A stretch of DNA of 21,506 nucleotides from an uncultured Clostridia bacterium (GTDB lineage Bacteria; Bacillota; Clostridia; Oscillospirales; Oscillospiraceae): positions 1-21,506 of the forward strand of contig CAMEIU010000008.1 of the NCBI GenBank assembly GCA_945918815.1, given 5' to 3'. Shown piece by piece: positions 6,965 through 14,347 of this stretch (positions are counted from its first letter, which is position 1; each line of letters starts with the position of its first letter). The notes beneath the pieces were generated by a model. That model saw nothing but the letters and a program-made list of their open reading frames with translations, was not told the origin of the DNA and made no database searches. A program made the position numbers and the translations under genes.

Positions 6965-8134
6965 ATGACGGGACTGCTGCTCAAGCTGTTCGTCAGGAAT
7001 TCGGATCAGGTGGAGGATCCGTCGGTCCGGTCGGCCTATGGAAAGCTGGCGGGCCTGGTTGGTATTATTTGCAATGTATTGCTGTTTGCGGGCAAGCTGC
7101 TGGCGGGCCTGATTTCCGGCAGCGTGTCGGTCATGGCGGATGCCGTCAACAACCTGTCCGACGCGTCCAGCTCCGTGGTGACCCTGCTTGGCTTCAAGCT
7201 GGCGGAGAAACCGGCGGACAGCGACCATCCCTTCGGCCACGCCCGGATTGAGTATCTGTCGGGCCTGGTGGTGGCGGTCATGATCCTGCTCATCGGCGTG
7301 GAGCTGGTAAAGAGCTCTGTGGACAAAATCCTGCACCCGGAGGTCGTGGCCTTCACCTGGCTGACGGCGGGCATCCTGGTCGCATCCATTCTGGTGAAGC
7401 TCTGGATGGCCGCGTTCAGCCGGACCCTTGGAAAGAAAATCGATTCCGCCACCCTGGAGGCCACGGCGGCGGACAGCCGCAACGACGTGATTTCCACGGC
7501 GGCGGTTCTGGCGGCGGGCCTGGTGGGGAAATTCACCAACTGGTCCATCGACGGCTACGCCGGTCTGGCCGTGGCCCTGTTCATCCTCTACAGCGGCGTG
7601 TCCCTCATCAAGGAGACCGTGGACCCGCTGCTGGGCGCGGCGACGGACCCGGAATTGGTGCAGGAGATCGGAAACGAGATTTTGTCCTATGATAAAATTA
7701 TGGGAATCCACGATCTCGTGGTGCATGACTACGGCCCGGGACGCCGGTTCGCCAGCGTCCATGTGGAAATGGACAGCCGGGAGGACCCCTTGGCCTGTCA
7801 TGATCTCATCGACGACATCGAGCGGGACTTCGCCCAGAAGCACAATCTGCAATTGGTCATCCACTACGATCCGGTGGTCACCGACGATGAGGAATTGAAC
7901 CGGATGCGAAAGCTGGTGGCCAATGAGGTGGCCTCCATCGATCCCCGTCTGAGCATCCATGATTTCCGCATGGTCCGCGGCCCGAAGCACACCAATCTGA
8001 TCTTCGACCTGGTGCTTCCCTTTGAAATGGACAGCCGCCGGGACGAGCTGAAACAGCTCATCGACCAGCGGGTCCAGTTTGAGGACAGCAAGTATTATAC
8101 GGTCATCACCTTCGACGACAAGGCGTTCAATTAA
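6965..8134 (+). CDS. Cation diffusion facilitator, probable Mn(II) exporter
   Basis: A 389-aa inner-membrane CDF transporter with about six transmembrane helices in residues 25-230 and a long cytosolic C-terminal region (about 235-389) that holds the usual dimerising metal-binding domain plus an extra segment. Transport-site residues: helix 2 reads NNLSD (Asn62, Asp66) and helix 5 reads DSRND (Asp170, Asp174). This N-D-D-D set resembles manganese CDFs such as pneumococcal MntE rather than the H/D-D-H-D set of zinc exporters. HPFGHARIEYLSGL is the typical helix 2-3 loop. GGGAGG lies 7 nt before the ATG. The gene is monocistronic, divergent from degV. Mn specificity is an inference from these four residues; no metal-responsive operator was recognised. 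Confidence 0.93.
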   Translation: MTGLLLKLFVRNSDQVEDPSVRSAYGKLAGLVGIICNVLLFAGKLLAGLISGSVSVMADAVNNLSDASSSVVTLLGFKLAEKPADSDHPFGHARIEYLSGLVVAVMILLIGVELVKSSVDKILHPEVVAFTWLTAGILVASILVKLWMAAFSRTLGKKIDSATLEATAADSRNDVISTAAVLAAGLVGKFTNWSIDGYAGLAVALFILYSGVSLIKETVDPLLGAATDPELVQEIGNEILSYDKIMGIHDLVVHDYGPGRRFASVHVEMDSREDPLACHDLIDDIERDFAQKHNLQLVIHYDPVVTDDEELNRMRKLVANEVASIDPRLSIHDFRMVRGPKHTNLIFDLVLPFEMDSRRDELKQLIDQRVQFEDSKYYTVITFDDKAFN

Positions 8135-8142
8135 GAAGAAAG

Positions 8143-8200
8143 CCCTCGTGCCCCCTGCAGGGGCGGCTATCAGCCGCCCGCATGGGGCGCGAGGTTTTTT
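8143..8200 (+). terminator. Repeat-type terminator after the CDF gene
   Basis: A long nested hairpin. The outer arms CCTCG...CGAGG and GCCCC...GGGGC flank an inner GGGGCGGC-TATCA-GCCGCCC stem, followed by six T. It sits 8 bp after the CDF stop and 3 bp beyond the 3' end of the convergent yhaM-like gene, so it may serve both. The same hairpin recurs at 12775-12837. Confidence 0.88.
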
Positions 8201-8203
8201 CGA

Positions 8204-9139
8204 CTATGGGTGATGATAAATTCGTTTTTCCAAGGCAAAGATCCGCTGGGAGAACTCTCCCACAGGGATCTTTTCAAAATTTTCCCGGTAGATTTCCATG
8301 CGGCTGTCGATGATGTCGATGTAGCTGAGCAGCTCCGCCTCGGCGCACATGGGGACCACCGCCGCCCCGAATTCCGGCTGGCCGTGGTGGCTCAGGAGCA
8401 GGTGCTGGAGCAGCACGGACTTTTCCTCGGGGATATGCAACTCCCTGGAGACCTCCGCCACCTCCTGGGCGCCCATGACCAGATGGCCCAGCAGCTGGCC
8501 CTTGGTGGAATACTCCGTCACCAGGCCCAGCTGGGAGGTGGTGAATTCCTCCAGCTTGGCGATGTCGTGGAGCAGGGTACCCGCCAGCAGCAGGTCCCGC
8601 TGCACCACGTCCCGGTAAAGCCCCGCCAGAAATTCCGCAATCTCCAGCATATAGGCCGTGTGCATCAGAAGGCCGCCGACAAAGCCGTGGTGGACGCTCT
8701 TGGCCGCCGGGAACCGCTGGAAGGCCGGCCCATGGCGGCGCAGCAGCTCCAGGCAGACCGCTTTGTAGGCCGGGTCCTCCATGGAATCCACCAGCGATTC
8801 CACCCGCCGGTAGGCGGCGTCCAGGTCCATGGGGGCCGTGGGCACCAGATCCGCCAGATCATAGCGGTCCTGGGGCGCGGCCAGGCGGATTTTGTCGATC
8901 CGAATCTGGGGCGCGTTTTTGAACTCCTGCATAACGCCCTGGACCTTGACCACCTTCCCCTCATCGGCAGGGCCCAGAGGACCGGGATAGTCCCAAGCCT
9001 TGGCCTCCACCATGGCAGAGGCGTCGGCCAAAGCCGCAGACAGGAAGGGCTTTCCGCTGGAGGCGGTTTTGTTGAATACGTTTCTCAGAATGTAAAACCC
9101 GGTGAAGCTGTCGCCGGTACGCAGTTCAGATAATTTCAT
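8204..9139 (-). CDS. yhaM: YhaM-like OB/HD-domain 3'-5' exonuclease
   Basis: A 311-aa cytosolic protein matching the YhaM family of 3'-5' exoribonucleases. An N-terminal OB fold (about 1-90) begins LSELRTGDSFTGFYIL and includes KVVKVQGVMQEFKNAPQIRI. An HD domain (about 145-285) follows with HHGFVGGLLMHT (His150, His151, His160), the metal-binding pair His191-Asp192 in LLHDIAKLEEF, and LLSHHGQPEFG. The C-terminus has the IDSRMEIYRE segment usual in this family. Length matches B. subtilis YhaM. GAGG lies 7 nt before the ATG. A dispersed repeat begins about 50 bp upstream, so its promoter is short or overlaps the repeat. Confidence 0.92.
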   Translation of the reverse strand: MKLSELRTGDSFTGFYILRNVFNKTASSGKPFLSAALADASAMVEAKAWDYPGPLGPADEGKVVKVQGVMQEFKNAPQIRIDKIRLAAPQDRYDLADLVPTAPMDLDAAYRRVESLVDSMEDPAYKAVCLELLRRHGPAFQRFPAAKSVHHGFVGGLLMHTAYMLEIAEFLAGLYRDVVQRDLLLAGTLLHDIAKLEEFTTSQLGLVTEYSTKGQLLGHLVMGAQEVAEVSRELHIPEEKSVLLQHLLLSHHGQPEFGAAVVPMCAEAELLSYIDIIDSRMEIYRENFEKIPVGEFSQRIFALEKRIYHHP

Positions 9140-9188
9140 AAAAACCTCGCTTTATATTTGTAAAAATCCGCTTCCCCGGCAAACCGGG

Positions 9189-9377
9189 AAATTGGGATTT
9201 GTTGATGTACCGCTTTTTGTAGGGCACGGCCACTGGACGTGCCGTATGCAGGCAGCTGCATCCTGGAACCAACTGCCAAACGGCGCGTCGGGTCGCGGTC
9301 CAGACCGGCCTCTCTTGCCCTTCGGGCAATTCACCTTCCCGCGCCCTGCATGGGCGATACATCCCATCGTCAAATTC
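9189..9377. mobile_element. MITE-like dispersed repeat, copy 1
   Basis: The left end AATTGGGATTTGTTGATGTA and the right end TACATCCCATCGTCAAATTC form imperfect inverted repeats. Inside is the core TGTAGGGCACGG...CGGCGCGTCGGGTCG (from 9218), shared with 19210-19298 and, more distantly, 14241-14331. This copy carries about 44 extra bp in the core and its right TGTAGGG end has drifted to CCCTGCA. It encodes no transposase. Its right edge abuts the broken amylase gene after the GADE codons. Confidence 0.72.
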
Positions 9378-9862
9378 ATCGGCGCCGGAGCCCTTCATGT
9401 CCAGCTCCTCGCCGTAGCAGAGGAGCACGTTGCCGCTCATGAGCAGGTTCATGGCGTTGCCCATTTTGGCCTGTGCCTCGCTGCTGTCTCCGGCGTAGTA
9501 ACCGGCGGTGCGGCCCAGGTCGTGGTTGGTGTAGATGGGGCGTTGATATAGTCGGGATTGCAGGAGGCATACAGGGCCTGCTCCTCCGCCGTGGCCTTGC
9601 GGCTGCCATTGAGCACACCGGCGACGACGCCGTCGCTGTCATAGAAAGAGTAGACGAAGACCTCGTAGTACGTCCGGTATTTGTCGTCCGGCACGTGCAA
9701 GGGCCGGGACAGCCAGGCATCCAAGGCCGGGGCGGCTTCCTCTGGAATGACTTCTTCCACCGGCGTGGCTTCCGTCTCAGGACTGCCGCAGGCGGCGCAG
9801 GAAGCTCACAGCAGCATGGCCAAAAGGGCCGCCAGCGCGCGTTTTTTCATCGGTTTCATCAT
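9378..9862 (-). pseudogene. Decayed alpha-amylase lipoprotein
   Basis: This is the wreck of an extracellular alpha-amylase lipoprotein. The start ATG-ATG (9862) has GGGAGGG upstream and opens a signal peptide, MMKPMKKRALAALLAMLL, then an in-frame TGA (9806-9808), then a lipobox-like ASCAAC. Next is the GH13 N-terminal strand YYEVFVYSFYDSDG. The whole catalytic barrel is missing. The frame then breaks at a G4 run (9537-9540) and resumes with IYTNHDLGRTAGYYAGD and MNLLMSGNVLLCYGEEL, the conserved NHD region and the strand after it. It ends at GSGADE, where the dispersed repeat begins. A nonsense codon, a frameshift and a large deletion make function very unlikely. It directly follows the MATE gene (13 bp from its stop to the ATG). 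Confidence 0.88.
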
Positions 9863-9875
9863 AAATCCCTCCCGA

Positions 9876-11225
9876 TCATTGCGGAACTGCCATATTTTTC
9901 CACTTCCCGCTGTGGTACCGCCAGACAAAGCAGGCGATGCGCACAAACCAGTCCACGAACATGGCCATCCAGATGCCGAGGACGCCGTAGCCGCCCCTGG
10001 TTGCCAGCAGCGCGCCGAGCACCAGGCGGAACAGCCACATGGAGACCACGGCGGCGATCATGGCGAAGCGGGTGTCGCCGGCCGCCCGAAGGGTCTGGGG
10101 GAAGGTGAAGGACATGGGCCAGAAAATCATACCCATGACGCCGTGCATCCAGATGATCTTGGAAGCCAGATCCTGGGCCTCCGGGGAGACGTTATAGACC
10201 CGCAAAATCAGCGGCGTGGCGGCCAGAATGGCGATATTGGTGATCCACATGGCAAGATAGGTGAAGATCAGGAGCTTTTTGGTATAGTAGTCCACGTCGT
10301 CGTAATCCTGCCGCCCGACGCACTGGCTGACCACGGTGATCAGACCCATGCCGATGGCATTTCCTGCCAGAACCTGGAAGGAGCCGATGGTGTTGCCGAT
10401 GGCGTTGGCGGTGATGGAGGCGGTGCCGAAGCCGGACACCACGCTGAGCAGCAGGATTTTGCCCAGCTGGAACAGGCTGCCCTCAATGCCGTTGGGCACG
10501 CCGGTGCGGACGATGTTTCGGATGGCCTTGGCGTCGTAGAACAATCGGAATCTCCGGGACAGGCGAATGGGCAGCTTCTCATTGCGCAGCAGCAGAAGCA
10601 CCGCCGCGGCGGCGAAGACGCGGGAGGCCAGGGTGGGAACCGCCACGCCGGCCACCCGCCAATGGAAGCCGAAGATCAGCAGGGCATTGCCGAGGACGTT
10701 GATCAGGTTCATGTAGAGGGAGATGCGCATGGAGGTCTTGCTGTCGCCCATGACCCGGAACAGGGCCGCGCCTGCGCTGTAAATCGCCAGGAAGGGAATG
10801 GACAGCTCCACAATGTTGAAGTAGATCTCCGCGTCGGCGGCCACTTCCGGGTCCACCGCGCCGAAAAGCACATGGATGATAAAATAGCGCAGGGCGTACA
10901 TGGCCGCTGTGACCACCAGAGACAGCACGCCCATGAAGATCAAAAGCTGCTCGGCGGACCGCTGGGCGTCGTCCATGGCCCGGTTTCCCAGGTATTGCCC
11001 GGTGACGATGGCGCCGCCGGTGGCCAGAGCGGAAAAGGTGTTGACCAGCAGCACGTTGACCGTGTCCACCAGGGATACGGAGGACACCGCCGCCTCGCCG
11101 ACGCTGGCGACCATCAGAGAGTCCGCCAGACCGACCGCCACAGCCAGAAATTGCTCGATCACCAACGGGATCAGCAGCTGGATCAGTGCCCGGCTGCTGA
11201 ACGGCCGGATTTTTTCTGCATGCAT
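9876..11225 (-). CDS. MATE family efflux transporter
   Basis: A 449-aa membrane protein with about 12 hydrophobic helices in two repeats, the MATE layout. Each half opens with the family pattern: LIPLVIEQFLAVAVGLADSLMVASVGEAAVS in the first and NGIEGSLFQLGKILLLSVV in the second. Other typical segments are ATGGAIVTGQYLGNR and RAAGDTRFAM. MATE pumps export cationic drugs or metabolites using Na+ or H+; the substrate is unknown. The ATG at 11225 is preferred because the promoter lies at 11251-11279, inside the longer open frame. The ribosome site is weak (GAGGCGAAGAA). The gene is transcribed toward the amylase pseudogene, probably in one unit, and is divergent from the dihydropyrimidinase gene. 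Confidence 0.94.
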   Translation of the reverse strand: MHAEKIRPFSSRALIQLLIPLVIEQFLAVAVGLADSLMVASVGEAAVSSVSLVDTVNVLLVNTFSALATGGAIVTGQYLGNRAMDDAQRSAEQLLIFMGVLSLVVTAAMYALRYFIIHVLFGAVDPEVAADAEIYFNIVELSIPFLAIYSAGAALFRVMGDSKTSMRISLYMNLINVLGNALLIFGFHWRVAGVAVPTLASRVFAAAAVLLLLRNEKLPIRLSRRFRLFYDAKAIRNIVRTGVPNGIEGSLFQLGKILLLSVVSGFGTASITANAIGNTIGSFQVLAGNAIGMGLITVVSQCVGRQDYDDVDYYTKKLLIFTYLAMWITNIAILAATPLILRVYNVSPEAQDLASKIIWMHGVMGMIFWPMSFTFPQTLRAAGDTRFAMIAAVVSMWLFRLVLGALLATRGGYGVLGIWMAMFVDWFVRIACFVWRYHSGKWKNMAVPQ

Positions 11226-11250
11226 GTTTCTTCGCCTCGTTTCAGGGGCT

Positions 11251-11279
11251 ATTCTAACAGGAAAGCAGAATTTTTGCAA
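11251..11279 (-). promoter_or_regulatory. MATE gene promoter
   Basis: On the minus strand TTGCAA (11274-11279), a 17-bp spacer and TAGAAT (11251-11256). The start is near 11244, about 20 nt before the ATG at 11225. Confidence 0.7.
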
Positions 11280-11294
11280 CAGGGGAAACCCATA

Positions 11295-11323
11295 TTCCCA
11301 GATGGAATGAACTGTGATATAAT
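11295..11323 (+). promoter_or_regulatory. Candidate promoter of the dihydropyrimidinase gene
   Basis: A perfect TATAAT (11318-11323) lies 17 bp after TTCCCA (11295-11300), a 4/6 match to the -35 consensus. This gives a leader of about 60 nt. Confidence 0.5.
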
Positions 11324-11389
11324 AAATAGTATATAAAATGGGATTGTAGAGCAATTGTCAATTCATACATATAAAAAGGAGTGAAATTT

Positions 11390-12763
11390 ATGAAACTGCT
11401 GTTAAAAGGCGGAACGGTAGTGTCCGGGCAGGGGGCGGAGATTCTGGACTTGCTGGTGGACGGCGAGACCATCGCCCAGGTGGGGAAGGACCTGACCTGT
11501 CCCGACGCAAAAACCGTGGACGTGACCGGGAAGGTGCTGTTCCCCGGCTTCATCGACGCCCACACCCATTTCGATCTGGACGTGTGCAACACCACGACGG
11601 CGGACGATTTTGCCACGGGCACCCGGGCGGCCCTGCGGGGCGGCACCACCCTGGTCATCGACTTCGCCTGCCCCAACAAGGGAGAGACCCTGGCCTACGG
11701 CCTCAAGCTGTGGCATGAAAAGGCCGACGGAAAATCCTCCTGCGACTATGGGTTCCACATGACCATCGACGACTGGAACGAGAACATCCGGGCAGAGATT
11801 CCCGACATGCTGGCGGCGGGCATTCCGTCCTTCAAAATGTACATGACCTATCCCGCCATGATGATCGGTGACCGGGACCTGTTTTTGGCCCTGGAGGAGC
11901 TGGGAAAATACGGGGCCATTGCCGGGGTCCACTGTGAGAACGCCGGCGTCATCGACGCCCTGATCGCCCAGAAGAAGGCCGCAGGAGAGACCGGCCCGGC
12001 CAGCCATCCCGTCACTCGGCCCAACGCCCTGGAGGCCGAGGCCGTGGCCAGCCTGCTGCGCATGGCCCAGGTGGCAAACGTGCCCGTGGTCATCGTCCAC
12101 CTGTCCACCAAGGAGGCGTTGGCGGAGGTCCGGGCCGCCCGGGAGCGGGGCCAGACCGTCTATGTGGAGACCTGTCCCCACTATCTGCTGCTGGACGAGA
12201 GCCGCTACTTCCAGGAGGACTACTCCGCCTCCGCCCGCTACGTCTGCGCCCCGCCCCTCCGCACGGAGGCGGACCAGCACGCCCTGTGGGCCGCGTTGGC
12301 TGACGGGACCGTGCAGACCATCTCCACGGACCATTGCAGCTTTACCCTGACCCAGAAGGACGCGGGGAAGGGTGATTTCACCAAGATTCCCGGCGGCCTG
12401 CCCGGCGTGGAGAGCCGGGGAATTCTGATCTGGTCCGAGGGCGTGGCCAAGGGCCGCATCTCCGAGGCGCAGATGTGCAGGCTCCTGTCGGAGAACCCGG
12501 CGAAGCTCTACGGGGCCTACCCGAGAAAGGGCGTCCTGGCCGCGGGCAGCGACGCGGATATCGTGGTCATCGATCCGACGAAGACCGGCCTCCTGACCGC
12601 CGCGGATCAGGCCGCCAATGTGGACTACTGCCCCTATGAAGGCCTGGAGACCCAGGGCGTCATTGAGCAGGTGTACCTGCGGGGCAAGCTGGCCGTGGAC
12701 CAGGGGACGATTCTGACCGGCCCCGAAGGAACCTACATCCCCAGAACACCGGGAACACTCTAA
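11390..12763 (+). CDS. hydA: Dihydropyrimidinase / D-hydantoinase
   Basis: A 457-aa cytosolic amidohydrolase that would open the ring of dihydrouracil, dihydrothymine or 5-substituted hydantoins, step two of reductive pyrimidine breakdown. Metal ligands are visible: DAHTH (His58, His60), the carboxylated lysine in SFKMYM (Lys149), HCEN (His181), VIVHLS (His237) and STDHCSF (Asp314). The family tail PAKLYGAYPRKGVLAAGSDADIVVIDP is present. Length is normal. AGGAG lies 8 nt before the ATG; a GTG at 11381 overlaps the ribosome site and is less likely. It stands alone between its own promoter and terminator. No dihydropyrimidine dehydrogenase or beta-ureidopropionase is in the window, so substrate choice, including hydantoins, is open. 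Confidence 0.92.
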   Translation: MKLLLKGGTVVSGQGAEILDLLVDGETIAQVGKDLTCPDAKTVDVTGKVLFPGFIDAHTHFDLDVCNTTTADDFATGTRAALRGGTTLVIDFACPNKGETLAYGLKLWHEKADGKSSCDYGFHMTIDDWNENIRAEIPDMLAAGIPSFKMYMTYPAMMIGDRDLFLALEELGKYGAIAGVHCENAGVIDALIAQKKAAGETGPASHPVTRPNALEAEAVASLLRMAQVANVPVVIVHLSTKEALAEVRAARERGQTVYVETCPHYLLLDESRYFQEDYSASARYVCAPPLRTEADQHALWAALADGTVQTISTDHCSFTLTQKDAGKGDFTKIPGGLPGVESRGILIWSEGVAKGRISEAQMCRLLSENPAKLYGAYPRKGVLAAGSDADIVVIDPTKTGLLTAADQAANVDYCPYEGLETQGVIEQVYLRGKLAVDQGTILTGPEGTYIPRTPGTL

Positions 12764-12774
12764 GAATAGAATCA

Positions 12775-12837
12775 GGCCCTCATGCCCCCCATGTGGGCGG
12801 CTATCAGCCGCCCACATGGGGCAAGAGGGCCTTTTTT
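12775..12837 (+). terminator. Repeat-type terminator after hydA
   Basis: GGCCCTC...GAGGGCC outer arms surround a long inner stem (CATGTGGGCGGC-TATCA-GCCGCCCACATG) with six T after it. It is the same repeat design as 8143-8200, with identical loop and inner arm but different outer bases that remain paired. Confidence 0.92.
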
Positions 12838-12854
12838 CGGGGGAAATTACCCCA

Positions 12855-12974
12855 TGCAACCAGTCTCTGGAGCCGTTGACGGACCGGCAGCGGTTGGAGG
12901 TCCTGGCCATTCTGGACGAGCAGGTCCCCATTTGGCTCCGCTGGGCCCAATGGCTGGCCGCGTGGTTCCTCTGA
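12855..12974 (+). pseudogene. Possible coding relic of about 39 residues
   Basis: Between the hydA terminator and the purH terminator one frame reads NQSLEPLTDRQRLEVLAILD, then a Trp-rich tail and TGA. The composition looks like real protein (Leu/Glu/Arg helix), but no ATG or GTG opens the frame and no ribosome site is visible. I read it as the tail of a lost gene or a chance frame. The product is unknown. Confidence 0.2.
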
Positions 12975-13009
12975 AATCAAAGAAACACCCTCGCTCGGCG
13001 CGAGGGTGT
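12975..13009 (-). terminator. Terminator of the purO-purH unit
   Basis: On the minus strand ACACCCTCGC-GCCGA-GCGAGGGTGT is a perfect 10-bp stem with a 5-nt loop, followed by TTCTTTGATTT. It starts 13 bp after the transformylase stop. Confidence 0.85.
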
Positions 13010-13022
13010 GATTCTGCCCGGA

Positions 13023-14207
13023 TCAGTGGTGGAACAGACGCATGCCGGTGAAGGCCATGGTCATGTGGTGCTTGTTGCAGCAGTCGATGACCAGATCGTC
13101 CCGGACGGAGCCGCCGGGCTGGGCGATGACGGTGACGCCGCTCTTGGCCGCCCGCTCGATGTTGTCGGGGAAGGGGAAGAAGGCGTCGCTGCCCAGGGCC
13201 ACGCCCTTGAGGCTGGCCAGATAGGCCCGCTGGGCGGCGCGGGGGAAGGGGGCGGGCTGCTCGGTGAAGAGCCGCTGCCAGTTGCCGTCGCCGGTGACGT
13301 CCTCATAGTCCTCGCTGAGATACACGTCGATGGCGTTGTCCCGGTCGGGGCGGCCCAGGGTGGGCAGGAAGGGCAGGTTCAAAACCTTGGGATGCTGCCG
13401 CAGGTGCCACAGGTCGGCCTTGTTGCCGGCCAGGCGGGTGCAGTGAATGCGGGACTGCTGGCCTGCGCCCGCGGCGATGGCCTGTCCGTCGGCGGCGTAG
13501 CAGACGGAGTTGGACTGGGTGTATTTCAAGGTGATCAGGGCCACCAGGAGGTTCAGCTTGTCCTCTCTGGCCAGGTCCTTGCTCTCGGTGACCACATTGG
13601 AGAGCAGCGCCTCGTCGATGCGGAAGTTGTTGCGGCCCTGCTGGAAGGTGACGCCGTAGACCTGCTTGGTCTCCTGGGGATCGGGGACGTAGTTGGGGTC
13701 GATGGCGACGATGTTATAGTTGCCCTTGCGCTTGGTCTTGAGGATGGCCAGGGCCTCGTCGGTGTAGCCCGGGGCGATGACGCCGTCGGAGACCTCCCGC
13801 TGAATGAGCCGTGCGGTGGTGGCGTCGCAGACGTCGCTGAGGGCCACCCAGTCGCCGAAGGAGGACATGCGGTCGGTGCCTCTGGCCCGGGCATAGGCGC
13901 AGGCCAGGGGAGAGTCGTCGAGACCTTCCACGTCGTCCACAAAGCAGGCCTGTTTCAGTTCCGGGGAAAGGGGACGGCCCAGGGCGGCGGAGGTGGGGCT
14001 GACGTGCTTGAAGGAGGTGGCACAGACCATGCCGGTGGCCTCCTTCAGTTCCTTCACCAGCTGATAGCTGTTGAAGGCGTCGAGGAAGTTGATGTAGCCG
14101 GGACGGCCGTTGAGAATCTGGATGGGCAGCTCGGAGCCGTCCGCCATATAAATTTTTGCGGACTTCTGATTGGGATTGCAGCCGTATTTCAGCTCAAATT
14201 CCTGCAT
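13023..14207 (-). CDS. purH: AICAR transformylase (stand-alone)
   Basis: A 394-aa enzyme that formylates AICAR (ZMP) with 10-formyl-THF to give FAICAR, the ninth step of purine synthesis. It corresponds only to the C-terminal transformylase half of classical bifunctional PurH (about 510-520 aa); the N-terminal cyclohydrolase domain is absent. The catalytic Lys-His pair is visible in SFKHVSP (Lys67, His68). Other family segments are ELKYGCNPNQ, LSDVCDATTARLI, IAPGY, KYTQSNSVCYA, GAGQQSRIHCT, GVALGSDAFFPFPDNI and VIAQPGGSVRD. AAGGA precedes the ATG. The gene follows purO, 140 bp downstream on the same strand, with a dispersed repeat between them, and shares its ZTP riboswitch. Together they complete IMP synthesis. 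Confidence 0.94.
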   Translation of the reverse strand: MQEFELKYGCNPNQKSAKIYMADGSELPIQILNGRPGYINFLDAFNSYQLVKELKEATGMVCATSFKHVSPTSAALGRPLSPELKQACFVDDVEGLDDSPLACAYARARGTDRMSSFGDWVALSDVCDATTARLIQREVSDGVIAPGYTDEALAILKTKRKGNYNIVAIDPNYVPDPQETKQVYGVTFQQGRNNFRIDEALLSNVVTESKDLAREDKLNLLVALITLKYTQSNSVCYAADGQAIAAGAGQQSRIHCTRLAGNKADLWHLRQHPKVLNLPFLPTLGRPDRDNAIDVYLSEDYEDVTGDGNWQRLFTEQPAPFPRAAQRAYLASLKGVALGSDAFFPFPDNIERAAKSGVTVIAQPGGSVRDDLVIDCCNKHHMTMAFTGMRLFHH

Positions 14208-14240
14208 TTGAATCGATCCTTTCCTGATTTTGGATGGGCC

Positions 14241-14331
14241 TGTAGGGGCCGACGACCTCGGCGGCCCGTGCTGGCAGTCGTGTTCCGTGAAACGGTGCCT
14301 AAAGCGGCGCGCCGGGTCGTCGCGCCCTACA
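14241..14331. repeat. Dispersed TGTAGGG...CCCTACA repeat (core-only copy)
   Basis: This 91-bp repeat has 17-bp ends (TGTAGGGGCCGACGACC and GGTCGTCGCGCCCTACA) that are inverted with two mismatches. It corresponds to the core of the larger repeats at 9189-9377 and 19180-19332 but lacks their outer GGATTTGACGATGT arms. It lies between purO and the transformylase gene and shows no T tract. Confidence 0.72.
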
Positions 14332-14347
14332 AGGGTGCGTGCGGATT

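Noticed and set aside
9189..9377. Structured non-coding RNA gene
   Set aside because: The hairpin-rich sequence is explained by a dispersed inverted-repeat element present in other positions in the window; no promoter or terminator flanks it.
9806..9808. TGA in the amylase signal peptide as a selenocysteine or recoded codon
   Set aside because: The gene has several other lesions, the codon lies in a signal peptide, and no other gene in the window shows in-frame TGA readthrough.
9681..11336. Long plus-strand frame opposite the MATE gene
   Set aside because: Composition is typical of an antisense shadow (His/Gly/Asp/Gln-rich, no hydrophobic core), while the minus strand encodes a clear 12-helix transporter.
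11226..11354. 43-residue N-terminal extension of the MATE protein
   Set aside because: The region contains the minus-strand promoter (11251-11279) and overlaps the upstream region of hydA; MATE proteins normally start close to the first helix, as with the ATG at 11225.
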